From contig NW_024609880.1 of NCBI RefSeq assembly GCF_016920785.2, positions 47,888,296 through 47,952,295 of the forward strand: a stretch of DNA of 64,000 nt, written 5' to 3'. The translations under genes and the position numbers were made by a program. This DNA comes from Ixodes scapularis (taxonomy: Eukaryota > Arthropoda > Arachnida > Ixodida > Ixodidae). Of this stretch, positions 45,794 through 56,555 are shown piece after piece. The first letter of the stretch is position 1. Every line of letters begins with the position of its first letter. A model generated the notes under the pieces. It had not been told where the DNA came from. It ran no database searches and saw only the letters and a list, made by a program, of their open reading frames with translations.

Positions 45794-46499
45794 GTGATTT
45801 CATCTCAAATCGGGCAGGCTAAAAATGTCTAATTTTTAATTTTCACGAAAAAATTATATGTTTTGGGGTATTTCTCAAATGAAGGAGGGCGCAAACCGCA
45901 TGTTCTCCCGATTTTTTGTTCTCGAGTTACGAGCCGTAGAAGCCGTAGTGGCAGAAACTAGTGTTTTTGCCTGCCGTCGCAGGTCGCGTGTTTGACACCC
46001 TCTGTTGACGCTATTGCTTTCTCTACGCCCTTTTAAATTTTTCCCCCTCAATTAATAGGTATTATAAAGATACCTTGATGTATTCAAATATATTTAGAAA
46101 TTTGATTGTTGTCTAAAACACATGTCAAACTCGTCACTCCGGTCGCTTTTCGGTCAAATTTGACAGGTCATTACTTTGTCTGTACTTAAGGTAAATTTTC
46201 TTTCTTTGGCTCCACAGAAAGCCCAAAGCAAGCCCATTATAGATATAATATCATTATGATCTGTCGACTAGCCGCTCCGCTACCTTCACGTAAACGTTGT
46301 AAGAAATAACAAATGTTGAAAGTTTGAAATCGATTTTCTCAAAAACCCCATTTTTGTAAATTTTTATTTTTTAAATTATTTTAGAAATATTAGTCGACTA
46401 CAAGAAAAAAACAGTCTAGAAATGTAATATTTTGGTTGTATGTCCTCTGTTTGAGCCGCAATCGCGTGAAATGTGTGAACATTTGTTATGAAATCACCC
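45792..46499. mobile_element. 708-bp element with GGGTGATTTCAT termini inserted in TA repeat
   Basis: GGGTGATTTCAT at the left and ATGAAATCACCC at the right form a 12-bp perfect terminal inverted repeat. It is flanked by TATATAT and ATATATA. The interior is AT-rich and non-coding. Confidence 0.7.
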
Positions 46500-47108
46500 A
46501 TATATACAACACGGGCCCGAGTTCGATGCATGGTTCAGAAGAGCCGTGGCGTTTCGAAAGGCGAGGAGCTCATAACCTCCCACGCCGATGTCGACGTGCC
46601 GAACGTGAAATGAAAGCTTCCACATGCGCACAGATGCTGAATTTCGACATTGCGGCGAACGACTCACACCCCCCTTCCCGGGTTCGTTCAATCCGTTCCC
46701 TGCCCGTTTTGATCTGGATGGGCGTCGTGTACCTTTGTGCGGTTGTAGATCGCTACTGCGCGATGCACGTTGCTGGCTCCAGGTTAGCACTGGTACTGCA
46801 CTGGCAAAATATCAGATCTACAGCGTGCAGCTATGCCGCCAAGGACTGGCAAACTAACCTCACGCAGTCTTAACATCTGACGACGAATTTGGCTTTTTGT
46901 TGTTGCAAAAAGATGCCTCAAAATATGTCTTAAAAATGTGTATGGACGAGATAAAACTATTCTTTTGTATGCACGATGCACGCTAGCTAGAAACGGACTA
47001 TATCTAAAAGGCTGAAGTAGTTTCGCAAACTCCGTTGCATTCGGCGTGAATGCCAGTTTGAGCTGTGGCGTGGTACAACTAAACCCCCTGTAACGCGGAT
47101 GACATTTA
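46500..47108. other. Stretch without recognised gene
   Basis: Frames such as 46436-46873 span the end of the preceding mobile element, overlap frames on the other strand and match nothing known. Confidence 0.4.
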
Positions 47109-47113
47109 GATTT

Positions 47114-47775
47114 CAGGGTGTCTAGCGACCGGGAAAACCTGGAAAAGTCAGGGAAATTTTAATTACCGGAAGAAATCAGGGAATTGTTAGGGAAATTGTC
47201 AAAAAGCGAGCGCAATCAGGAAAAAATGAGCCGGAAACGCCATCGAGTGCCCTGAGCAAAGACTTGAGAACTCGGGGGCAGAAAAATAGGCAATAAATTC
47301 TCCTTAGAGCAGACCGCGGGCTCTGTTCACCCGATGGAAAGGGAACAGCCGACAAATCCAGTCCAACCCTTGGATTGGATTGAGGGCGCGACACTAGGCT
47401 AGGTCCAGTTAGAGCTACTAGAGTTAATAACAAATGGGAAAGCCACAGATCCGAATGCATGCATCTGGCGGCCATCACTTGGCCATGCTGCGCTTGAACG
47501 TCGTGGTTTCATCGTGTTTCCGGAAGTGGCCTCTTCACTGACGATGTCGGCGGCAAGAAAGTGCTCGTTTAATCCGGATTGGACGAACCCGAATATTTCG
47601 GAATATGCAAGTGGGATTAAGCCCGTGCAAAATGATCCTCACAATGCTCAATGCCTTGTGTTGTAATAGTCTTATTTAACCGCCTCTACAGTTGTCAGGG
47701 AATTTCACCTGAAATTGCCAGGGAAAACCTGGAAAAGTCAGGGAAATTCAAGATAATAATTTGCTAGACACCCTG
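47114..47775. mobile_element. 662-bp element with CAGGGTGTCTAGC termini and 5-bp target duplication
   Basis: CAGGGTGTCTAGC and GCTAGACACCCTG are perfect inverted ends. GATTT flanks both sides (47109-47113 and 47776-47780). Subterminal zones repeat GGGAAAACCTGGAAAAGTCA then GGGAAATT. No coding frame. Superfamily not assigned. Confidence 0.8.
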
Positions 47776-47780
47776 GATTT

Positions 47781-48592
47781 CAATGACCTTTTAGGTGCCC
47801 GTAAAGGTTCCGTTCGACGAGCTTGAATGCGCATTGAGAGGAAAGATCCAATAGCGGATATTCAGGCACCTTGGGTAATCTTTCTCGTTGGATATTGAGG
47901 CCTTAGGAACATTCCGACCACAAGCGCCCGTGAAATAGGAGTGCAGTACTCCCTAGCTGAAGTTCTCACGCTCGCTCGAAACGAGGCGGTTGCCAAGTTC
48001 GTGAAATTGTGTGGGTCGCGGCGTTTACACGGGTGGTCTCACACCGGATGCGCGTGTTGTGGATACCTGCGAGAGGTGCGCAGAAGTCCGTCATAGTAGA
48101 AGTTCGATGTTTATTCTTCCTTCGGGATATATGCCGACATTCTTACACGCCTCGGATGTGGAGGGAATATCTGGGGAGCGCTCGGGTGACGACACCGCAG
48201 CCACCCCAAGTCCCCGATCCGTGCGCGGTGTTGGTGCACCGTCTGCCATTTGAGCTCTCCATCCTGCGCGCCGCGTCGCTGGGAGTTTTAAGAGAGGAAG
48301 AGCGAGAGAGGAGAAAGAAACAATCGGGAGCAAAGCTGACCGAGCAAGAGAGCTTTAAAACAATGGAGGTGAATCGGGCGCCGATGTCTGGAGCGTATGC
48401 GAAACGGGAGGGAGAGATTCCAAAGGATGTGTCGAGACGATTCGGCAAAGACGAACAAGTACAGGGTTCTGCCTCGTTGTTTCTTTAGGAATAATTAGCG
48501 ACGTTTCGTTTCACCATAAGTAGGAGCGTAAGTTTAGACGCACAGACGCAAACCGCAAGGTCACGCGGATCCTTTCTGGTGCCCTGTTGTTG
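47781..48592. other. Unrecognised region with a 159-codon open frame
   Basis: An open frame at 48009-48488 (+) ends in a charged Glu/Lys/Arg-rich segment. Its composition, the equally long frames on the opposite strand and the lack of any known motif argue against a gene. Kept as unassigned. Confidence 0.3.
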
Positions 48593-48600
48593 GTTTAGAC

Positions 48601-49350
48601 CGGGGGTCTCCTAACGTTTTGGGCTAAGGGGCCGGATTGGGGACTCGTCGCAGTCTCGAGTAGCGGAAAGTAAATAGTAGAATACGAATGAGAAAATAAC
48701 AAATAAATAACAAATAAATAAGCCTAAATTAGAATTTAAATATATATACTGATGCTAAAAAAAAAATGATGACAATTTATACGAGCCTTCTATGACGGGA
48801 GACACTAAGGCAAAGGGAATTTTAACGTAAGAAGGCAAAGGGAATTTTTTCATATAGTTACGCAGACGGGAAACTGGGAAGTACGAGTAATGCTGGCGAT
48901 GACAAGGTACAATAAACAGTATGCGAGAGAGCCCGCGTTTTAAAGCAGTGTTTTTTTGTTTGTTTTTTTTTTTAGTTTTTTTTTGTATCTTCTTTTGCTC
49001 TTGTGGTGCGCGTCGTGGCGCCACATTTTTTAAATCACTTTTTGCGTGCATGCGTGCGTGCGCGCGCGCGCGCGTGTGTGTGTGTATGTGTGTAAAGAAT
49101 AAGTGCGCAGACGAGCTGGTGGTAGCTGATGATGCCTTTAACACCTGAAACTGTTGTGCAGAAAAGGAAAACGAAAAAAAAAAAAAACGGAAGACTTTTT
49201 TGTCGAGGGAACATACACAGGTGGGAACGTCTCAAACTCAGCGAGCTGGTTTACATTTTTTTTTTTTTTTTTTTTTTTCCTCTGTAGCCGCGTGCCGTGC
49301 GTCACTGGAAAGACCGCGGCCATCTGCGGACCGGGGTTTGGAAACCCCCG
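48601..49350. mobile_element. 750-bp hAT element with 7/8 target duplication
   Basis: Starts CGGGGGTCTCCTAACGTTTT and ends GGGTTTGGAAACCCCCG. Flanks GTTTAGAC (48593-48600) and GTTTGGAC (49351-49358) differ at one base. Its termini are related to the hAT at 3741. The right half contains a segment (49130-49260) related to the core of the 23655 element. Confidence 0.75.
49060..49094 (+). repeat. (GC)n/(GT)n microsatellite
   Basis: GCGC run followed by TGTGTG within the hAT element at 48601. Confidence 0.9.
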
Positions 49351-49359
49351 GTTTGGACG

Positions 49360-51015
49360 ATGGTGTCATACACGCCATGGACGACGAAAGTAGAGGGGCG
49401 TCGGGCTTTCGACGCTCCTCGATTAGGTCTGGTGCTCTGTTGAGTTGACTGCGCTCCTCTCGGAACTTGGGATGAAACGTAGTTCAGAAGAAACTCCTAG
49501 ATCGTACCACCCAAAGTAATAGGAGACGGAAACTTCCTTTGACTCGCGCTCTTCGGACTGTAAAGATCCTGCGATATTTTCCGCGCGCGAAGATACGCTC
49601 TTTGACTGATGGTGCAAATCTCGCGTCTCAAGATTCGTTCTCGCGGGTTCCGATGCCAAGAACTATTTAAAACGCTCGCGCGTCTTTTAATTTTTTATTT
49701 TTTTTTATTTATGTATTTCGAAAACTAGAATAGGCAGCATTCTACGCTGCACAGGGTGATGCCACGAAGTGGTTTCGATTTCACGTCCTTTTATGTTTTT
49801 TTGTTTGTTTTTTTTACACGGTGGTGGTAGATTAGTGTAGGTTTCGCCTTCTAAATAAAAAGGGGGAGGAAGAAAAAAACACGGAGATATTTCAGTCGAA
49901 GAGCTGGTTCAGTGAATCGCGTTAACTTTCTCTTGCCTTTTTTTTTTTTAATATATATATTTTATATTTAACGTTTTCTCACACCGGAAGCGGGTTGCGT
50001 AGTTCCGCCGGAAGTTCGGCGGCGCGCTTCAAAGGCTAGAAAAAGAAAGAAAAGAGGGGCGCACGTCTGTCTCATTCCGCACATGCCTTCATTTTATTTC
50101 GTTCTTTCATTTTTCTTTTTTTTTTGAGGGGAGAGGTTTTTTTCTTGTGTGTGTGTCTGTGTGTGGGTGTGCGGCGTGGTGTCGGCTTTTTCGAGCCTCG
50201 CGTAAAAGGGCCTACATAGGCCGAAGTAAAATAAAAAATACAAAAGCGGCAATCCAGCGAAACGAGGTTACGACGGGGAAAGGTTCATCACGCCTATCAA
50301 GTGACGAAAGTGTGAAAAGAAGGGGGAGAGAGAGGTTAGGTGCTTGAAATGAAAAAAAAAAAAAAAGATTTTGAGGCAAAAAAAGTTTCTGGTGATTACA
50401 AACAATCCATTTTGCATGTGCATCCCCGGCACGCGTTTTCTGGTTTCTTGTAAACTACATCTTTCTTCAAAACATGAAAGAAAATTGCATTTTGAAATTA
50501 CGGGTTATATAATTCAGGTCTTTCTAAAGGGGAGAAAAAAAAAAAAAAAAAGAAGAGAAAAGCCTTTTTTTTTTTTTTTTTGCGTTGCGGTGTCGATTTT
50601 AAGGCGGTAGTGAGGCCGTATTATGTACTATAAATACACCCCGAGGAGGAATAGTTCTCGCTTTTCGTTTCGGAAGAGGAAACCATTCAGGGTTTCTATT
50701 CAGAGTTAGATACCAGCGGAAGAAAAAAGAAAAAGGAAGGTATAATTTGTATGTTTGTGGTGGAGGGGTGCTGCGCACGCGTTATGACGCGGAGGGAATC
50801 CATTCTTGGCGGAAATGGTCCCCAGGAAGAAATATTGTCGCGCCTTCATTGCTTCGTTGCGTGCCGTGCTCGAAATTTGCTGGCGGATTCGATTAGTGCG
50901 TCTCCGTTTATAAGCACTGTTCGTGACTGGGGCTAAAGCCGCTCCTCGAAATTCTTTCTTCTATCATCTATGCGTCGAGAAAGTGAAGGAGAGGAGGGCA
51001 GGAGAGCGCGCGGGG
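49360..51015. other. Stretch without recognised gene
   Basis: T- and A-tract-rich DNA with only short frames and no recognised motif or element ends. Confidence 0.4.
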
Positions 51016-51017
51016 TC

Positions 51018-51200
51018 GTCCGAACGCCGTGCTCTGATTGGCTCCGATCGAAGGATAGTGGGTAGACCTCAAAGCAAGCTGCCTCGAGGTCTACCCACTG
51101 TCCTTCATTCAGAACCGCTCGGAGCTTGGCGTTCTGACGTCACCATAACTCCTGCAAAAAAAGCAGACGAGCTTGCGCTCGGCAAGCTCGTCTGCTTCTC
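51018..51200. repeat. Two adjacent hairpins
   Basis: A large imperfect palindrome at about 51018-51138 is centred on GTGGGTAGACCTC...GAGGTCTACCCAC. It is followed by a 14-bp perfect hairpin, AGCAGACGAGCTTG with CAAGCTCGTCTGCT, at 51162-51196. Probably MITE-derived. Confidence 0.65.
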
Positions 51201-51837
51201 ACTCTGTCAGTGACCGTAGTGATCATTTGGTGAGGGTGGGAACGGGTCCGTCGGAATCGTTCCCTTCGCCCGCGTGTGATGGAGTAGCCTGAAATCGCCC
51301 TGGAACGTCTTTTTCTGGAATGATGATAATCGACTTTTGCCGCCTCGTGATTGGTACTGTCATCGCGGTTGGGTTTCGATGGCAAAACCGCTTTGCGTTG
51401 TGTCCGTCTGCTTTTTTTTTTTTTTTTTTTTCTCTCTTTTTCTTTCGCGTATTGGTAATGGAAATGCGTCACGTGCTTTCTGGAGTCAAGTTCCTATGGT
51501 CCCCGACAGCGGGGCGAGTCACGTGCACATCATTACCGCTCTGCTGCAAATAAGAATGCGGCATTAGACGGTAAGTACGCTGAACAACCAATCACGAAGC
51601 AGGAATCTTAATAAGCCACGCCCCTGCGCAAAGGATTTTTGTTTCCAGGCAAATGGCAGTGGCGCACGGCAGCAGAATGGACTGAAAGACGCCGTGTCGT
51701 CGTCCCGAAATGCGCTTCGGTCGTGTTGATTTTCGCTACTTGCGAAATAAAGTATCGAGAGACTTTATTCTAAAGGTGGTTTTGTATGATTTTTTGACCT
51801 TCTTGTTTTCAAGCATCGCCGTTCAACTTTAAAGATA

Positions 51838-51893
51838 CGGTTATCGGATGATGGAAAGTCTGAGGGCTTGCACCTCAGACCTTCCATCATCCG
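51838..51893. repeat. Hairpin
   Basis: CGGATGATGGAAAGTCTGAG and its near reverse complement CTCAGACCTTCCATCATCCG are separated by about ten bases. Confidence 0.7.
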
Positions 51894-51966
51894 AAGACAC
51901 CCTTTGAAATACTCCCCTCTGTCATCAGCTGTGGAAACCTTGCCCAATGGCGGGCTAGAACCTTAA

Positions 51967-52812
51967 AGGGGCGGTGCAACAATTTGCGGACTTTGGCTAA
52001 TTAATTGCGGGAATTGATCCCGGCCACATATAAAACAAAGGACCGAAAACTATTCTTTCCTGCTTGCCCTAGTTTTCATTAAAAAAAATAAAAGAAATTG
52101 GTATTTCCGGCACCCCTCAACTCAACATTGAAGCGGCACCAGCTTCGCCTGTGACGTCATTCGGAGTGGCGTTGGTTTCCGGTTGGGTTCTTTTGGCTTC
52201 CGTTTCCCCAGCGCTCGCCGGCTCGCCAGGCTCGCCGCTCGCCGCTCTCCCGTCGATTCCCGACCAACATGGCGGCCCCGCGGAAGTCGAAGTCACAGTC
52301 GAGGTCGAGACACCAGGAACAATAACGATACTACGGACCACGACCAACGCACTCCGTCGAGCGAGGGAAAGACAAAACGTCCAGGTTGCTCGTGTAGCCG
52401 CCGTAGGCGCCTCGGGCGTCGACGGATGACGGCTACGGCAGGTTTTGTTGGCTTGCGGTAGATGGCGCCACAAATAATTTATACCCTTTTAGCGGCAATA
52501 TTAGGCTTTTGAAGCGTTTCTGCATGCCTAAACAACAAGATTTTTTAAACTTAACCTTAAATCAAGCTTACAATTGCCTAACACTATCGCTTACAAAAAC
52601 CACTCCGAATGACGTCACACCACAGGTTCCATTTGTGGCCACCATGTGGACGCAGGTTGGGAAAAAAAAGGGTTTTTTATTTTGCGATTACGCAGCGAAA
52701 TAGAGGTATTTTGGGGTATGGTGGCACTTTTTCTCTTACTTATGCCGAAGTAAACAATATAAAAAATACAAGCTGCACATTCGTTCAGTGTTAAAATCAT
52801 TGCACCGCCCCT
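51967..52812. mobile_element. 846-bp element flanked by TTAA, piggyBac-type MITE
   Basis: Ends AGGGGCGGTGCAA and TTGCACCGCCCCT are perfect inverted repeats. TTAA occurs on both sides (51963-51966 and 52813-52816), the piggyBac target signature. Interior frames at 52151-52473 are open on both strands but are not a transposase. A TGACGTCA/TGACGTCATTC motif occurs at 52153. Confidence 0.75.
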
Positions 52813-53051
52813 TTAAACGTCACGGCGCATTGAAAGAAACACACCCACAGAAAGCGTTGGTGAGCGCTGAGCGCAGTGACGTTGCACTTTCTACGCTGTT
52901 TGCTATATTATGGAATGAATTTCACGTTTCTCGTTGCAGTTGTTCCGTCATTGTGCAGTGGTTCCGACTAGGGGTGTGCGAATAGTGGTTCGAATCAAAT
53001 AACGCAGCGTCATCCCTAGCTTGCTTGGGAGAAGAGCGTGTTGGTTTTGGT

Positions 53052-54033
53052 CATGGATGAAGAAAGAATAAAACAATTAAAACAGGGACAACACAACCAC
53101 ATCTTTCAACTAGCAACAGACGAGTAAACTTTCAAACAGCGAGCAGCCGACTATACCCAGTAGGAGTAGGGAAAGAAGGGGGAGAGAAGGAAAGGAAAGA
53201 AAAGAAACGCGAAGTGCAAGTCAGGGTGGTAGGGTTATCTCGGATTTTAAAAATTCAACCTCAGTTTTCGTCAGCAGGAGGGAAGGGCTAGACACGTTGT
53301 TTTTTGCTGTGGTCATCGCGAATGATTCTATGATTTCCCTGCCGAATCTGCTGTCATGTCCCCCCAGGATTTTTGTGTCATCAAAAAGGGGATGACAACG
53401 CAAACACGAACGGGCATGTATGACTATGGGATGATAAGAATCTGGAGAGGCCTTAGAAACTTCGTTGTGGTGTTCGCGGAGTCTGTGATTGGTGCATCTG
53501 CCGGTCTGTCCTATGTATTGATGGCCGCAGCTCAAGGGGATGGAGTAAACTTTCTTCTCTTTGCATGGAATGCATTTTTTTGGAATGATGCACCAATCAC
53601 AGACTCCGCGAACACCACAACGAAGTTTCTAAGGCCTCTCCAGATTCTTATCATCCCATAGTCATACATGCCCGTTCGTGTTTGCGTTGTCATCCCCTTT
53701 TTGATGACGCAAAAATCCTGGGGGGACATGACAGCAGATTCGGCAGGGAAATCATAGAATCATTCGCGATGACCACAGCAAAAAACAACGTGTCTAACCC
53801 TTCCCTCCTGCTGACGAAAACTGAGGTTGAATTTTTAAAATCCGAGATAACCCTACCACCCTGACTTGCACTTCGCGTTTCTTTTCTTTCCTTTCCTTCT
53901 CTCCCCCTTCTTTCCCTACTCCTACTGGGTATAGTCGGCTGCTCGCTGTTTGAAAGTTTACTCGTCTGTTGCTAGTTGAAAGATGTGGTTGTGTTGTCCC
54001 TGTTTTAATTGTTTTATTCTTTCTTCATCCATG
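53052..54033. mobile_element. Penelope-like element palindrome with GIY-YIG endonuclease ends
   Basis: Arms 53052-53498 and 53587-54033 are each 447 bp and near-perfect reverse complements, with an 88-bp spacer. Reading leftwards on the - strand from 53586, the frame shows KVYSIPLSCGHQYIGQTGRC followed by LREHHNEV, the GIY-YIG nuclease core, a CxxC pair before it (CIPC), then CHPLFDD, FGREIIESFAM and a stop. The right arm encodes the same tail on the + strand but starts after the nuclease core. This is the C-terminal module of Penelope-like retroelements. The reverse transcriptase is absent. Confidence 0.85.
53221..53586 (-). pseudogene. GIY-YIG endonuclease fragment of a Penelope-like element (left arm)
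   Basis: Contains the GIY-YIG-like core VYSIPLSCGHQYIGQTG, the conserved Arg of RLREH and a C-terminal tail ending EITLPP. No methionine-initiated full protein is possible, as the reverse transcriptase portion is missing. The right-arm homologue spans 53587-53864 (+), differing at two residues (Asp-Asp-Thr/Ala and Ser/Asn). Confidence 0.8.
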
Positions 54034-54139
54034 ACATCCCTAGCTCTTTCACTGTTGAGAGAACCGGCCGCCTTGGGTTTCCCTTGCATCGCCAAAGCTA
54101 TGAATGACGCAGCGCTACTCGACTCGAACCACTATTCGC

Positions 54140-54350
54140 ACAACACTATACTCAGCGACAACTTTTCTTGGCAATGCAGTGGAAGGTACAGGCCCGCGTC
54201 CCCTCTCCCATTTTGAGTGTGCGCGGGCTCTCCTCCTCTCCCCGGAAATGGGGGAGGGGGAGAGCCTGCGTACACTCAAAACGAGAGAGGGGACGTGGGC
54301 CTGTACCTTCCACTGCATTGCCAAGAAAAGTTGTCACGGAGTATAGTTCC
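54140..54350. repeat. Fold-back repeat next to the Penelope-like palindrome
   Basis: TTCTTGGCAATGCAGTGGAA followed by GGTACAGGCCC is matched in inverted order by GGGCCTGTACC and TTCCACTGCATTGCCAAGAA. The arms are about 80-85 bp. TGCGAATAGTGGTTCGA-type ends at 52975 and about 54130 flank the whole Penelope region, suggesting that the palindrome lies inside another element. Confidence 0.65.
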
Positions 54351-54483
54351 GACCTTCGAATAATCGGCACGTGACTTTCGAGAGGTTTTAGAGCGAAGCT
54401 CTTAGGGGCCCGTTTCCGGCTTGAGCGGCGTCGCCGTCGGCGTCGGCGTCGCCGTCGGCGTCGCCGTCGCCGTCGGCGTAACC

Positions 54484-54521
54484 GCGCGGTGCATCATGGG
54501 AAATGTCCCATAATGCACCGC
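54484..54521. repeat. Hairpin CGCGGTGCAT/ATGCACCGCG
   Basis: CGCGGTGCATCATGGGA and TCCCATAATGCACCGCG are inverted with a four-base loop, within the element at 54388. Confidence 0.8.
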
Positions 54522-54644
54522 GCGAGCCCCCCACCAAGGTCACGTGACCTCGTGGGGGGTCACGTGACCCCCCGAAGTCACGTGACTCCCCTGAGGTCAC
54601 GTGGCCGCCTCCTCGAGGTCACGTGACCCCCGCCGATGTCGCGT

Positions 54645-55245
54645 GACCCCCCGATGACGTCATCGTCACTGATGACGTCACCGGCATCCACATCGTCATC
54701 GTCATCATCACTGATGACGTCACCGGCATTCACATCGTCATCGTCATCATCACTGATGACGTCACCGGCATCCACATCGTCATCGTCATCACTGATGACG
54801 TCACCGGCATCCGCATCGTCATCGTCATCATCACTGATGACGTCACCGGCATCCACATCGTCATCGTCATCATCACTGATGACGTCACCGGCATCCACAT
54901 CGTCATCGTCATCATCACTGATGACGTCACCGGCATCCGCATCGTCATCGTCATTATCACTGATGACGTCACCGGCATCCACATTGTCATCGTCATCAAC
55001 ACTGATGACGTCACCGGCATCCACATCGTCATCGTCATCATCACTGATGACGTCACCGGCATCCGCATCGTCATCATCACTGATGACGTCATCAGCGACG
55101 TCACTGATGACGTCACCGACATTCGCATCGTCATCGTCATCATCACTGGTGAAGTCATCAGTGACGTCACTAATGACGTCATCGGTACCCGCATCGTCAT
55201 CATCACTGATGACGTCATCAGTGACGTCAGTGATGACATCATCGG
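54645..55245. repeat. 42-bp satellite array with a TGACGTCA palindrome in each unit
   Basis: The unit ACTGATGACGTCACCGGCAT plus CCACATCGTCATCGTCATCATC repeats about 13-14 times with point changes and a few 3-bp deletions. Each unit has one TGACGTCA (full CRE/ATF-type palindrome), more in the 3' part where units are shorter. Because 42 is a multiple of three and the unit lacks stops, frames stay open on both strands. The 54578-55258 (-) frame reads DVISDDDDDD repeats. Confidence 0.9.
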
Positions 55246-55353
55246 CATTGGGGGTCACGTGACCCCCAAGGTAACGTGACCCCCCCCCTGGTTAGTTTAA
55301 CCCCCCCCCCCCCCAGTGCCCTTCCCTCCTCCTCCTCAAGAGCTGCGCTCTAA

Positions 55354-56555
55354 TTCGGCGTTACAGGGAGTTGTAAGCGGCTTTCATTTTTTTACTCGGC
55401 TAAGAGTTTCAATCTGGCGGGGCGTTCCAATTCGGCTTACCAATCCCTTGTTCAGCTGAAGTCTCCATTCGGCTAAAAACTCGGTTGAACTTTACAGCCA
55501 TCGGGTGGGCGAACAGTATTTTCCCGTGACCGGGTGTTGCACTACAGCGATTCCTCGGGGATCTAAAAATAGCAGTCCAAAATACCGGGAATTTTCCGTC
55601 GCTTATTCGATTCTTTTTGTCAAAACCGCGCCTGTCCTCTGCCGTCGCTTCAAAACGCTGTGAATCGTCTTGTCAGGTGGGCGTTCGAATCAAAGCTTGC
55701 AGAAAGCACAACCTTCGGCTGCAATTATGTTTGTCTTATCAAGAACGAGCCTCTACTCATCGTCGATAAAAGCAGCAGCGTGTCCTTGATGCGCTTCTGA
55801 TTGGTCTTCCAGACGCAGCCCTGGATCATAAAACGAACTTGAATTGTACTTCGTCATTCTTAGCTCGAGCGTTGGCGTTTCACGCGTGATGTCTTCTGAC
55901 CCACTGAAAGAGGTTATGTGAGCGGCGCATCGACAGTCTATTTGCAACTCCATCGAATCCGGTTGGGCCAGTAGCCTCGAGTGTAACGTGTCAGTGTAAC
56001 CGAAGCGACTGCAACCGATGTTACGGTAGTTGGTGCGTGGGACGCGCGCACCGTTTTTCTCCGAGCACGCCGCTTCCGTTATCTCAGCGGGTGGGGGACG
56101 AGGGAAAGAAAAAAGAAACGAAAAAAAGGGTTTGATTTCCGCAATGATAAGGCTGCAACGCGCGTTGGTAAAACCGGACGAGATTATGGGCGAAGCGTGA
56201 CTGTCGGCCTTTTTTTTTTCGCACGGCTTGCTTTGGTGTGAATTGTCAAGGCTGACAGAGCCTGTTCGTGCTGCCGCGGAGAGACAAGGACACGCAGATA
56301 TATATCGTCATTCTGTTGCGTGTGTGCGTTTGCTCTGTGTCAACCCTGGCGAACGACCTTTTCGTGTGAGCCATGCTGCGAGGCAGCTGGGATTTACTAT
56401 TAGTCCTTCACCTAACAGCGGCATTTGTTGACGGGTCACCGACCATAGCCTTTTTCTGCTGCTTGGAAGCCTGATACACCGGCAGTTCTAAGCCATAAGG
56501 TTGATAATCGGGTAGTGATTTGCGCCACCTGGCCAGTTTTTTTTTTTTTTTTTTA
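55354..56555. other. Stretch without recognised gene
   Basis: Ordinary-complexity sequence with short frames (55753-55953, 56228-56431), none with a recognisable motif. Ends in a T tract at 56538. Confidence 0.4.

Larger units (their letters stand above)
54388..55353. mobile_element. Terminal-inverted-repeat element carrying a hexamer repeat and a 42-bp satellite
   Basis: The left terminus TTAGAGCGAAGCTCTTAGGG and right terminus GAAGAG-type end ...AAGAGCTGCGCTCTAA are inverted relatives, each with an internal palindrome. Inside, in order: GTCGGC/GTCGCC hexamers (54425-54479), a hairpin (54484-54521), GGTCACGTGACC-type repeats, the 42-bp array, GGGTCACGTGACCCCC again, and a poly-C tract. No transposase. 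Confidence 0.7.

Noticed and set aside
45558..45803. Tyr-Ile repeat open frame (and similar at 58243-58527)
   Set aside because: Product of (AT)n microsatellites, no coding support.
48009..48488. 159-codon open frame
   Set aside because: No recognisable domain, overlapped by long antisense frames, no splice or homology support. Left as an unassigned region.
52151..52473. 92-118-codon open frames on both strands
   Set aside because: GC-rich interior of a TTAA-flanked element, no known domain, and open on both strands.
54425..55245. CRISPR array from regularly spaced repeats
   Set aside because: Repeats are contiguous without unique spacers and the genome is eukaryotic.
54578..55258. 226-codon acidic open frame on the - strand
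   Set aside because: It is the translation of a 42-bp stop-free satellite. Equally long frames exist on the other strand and in another frame.
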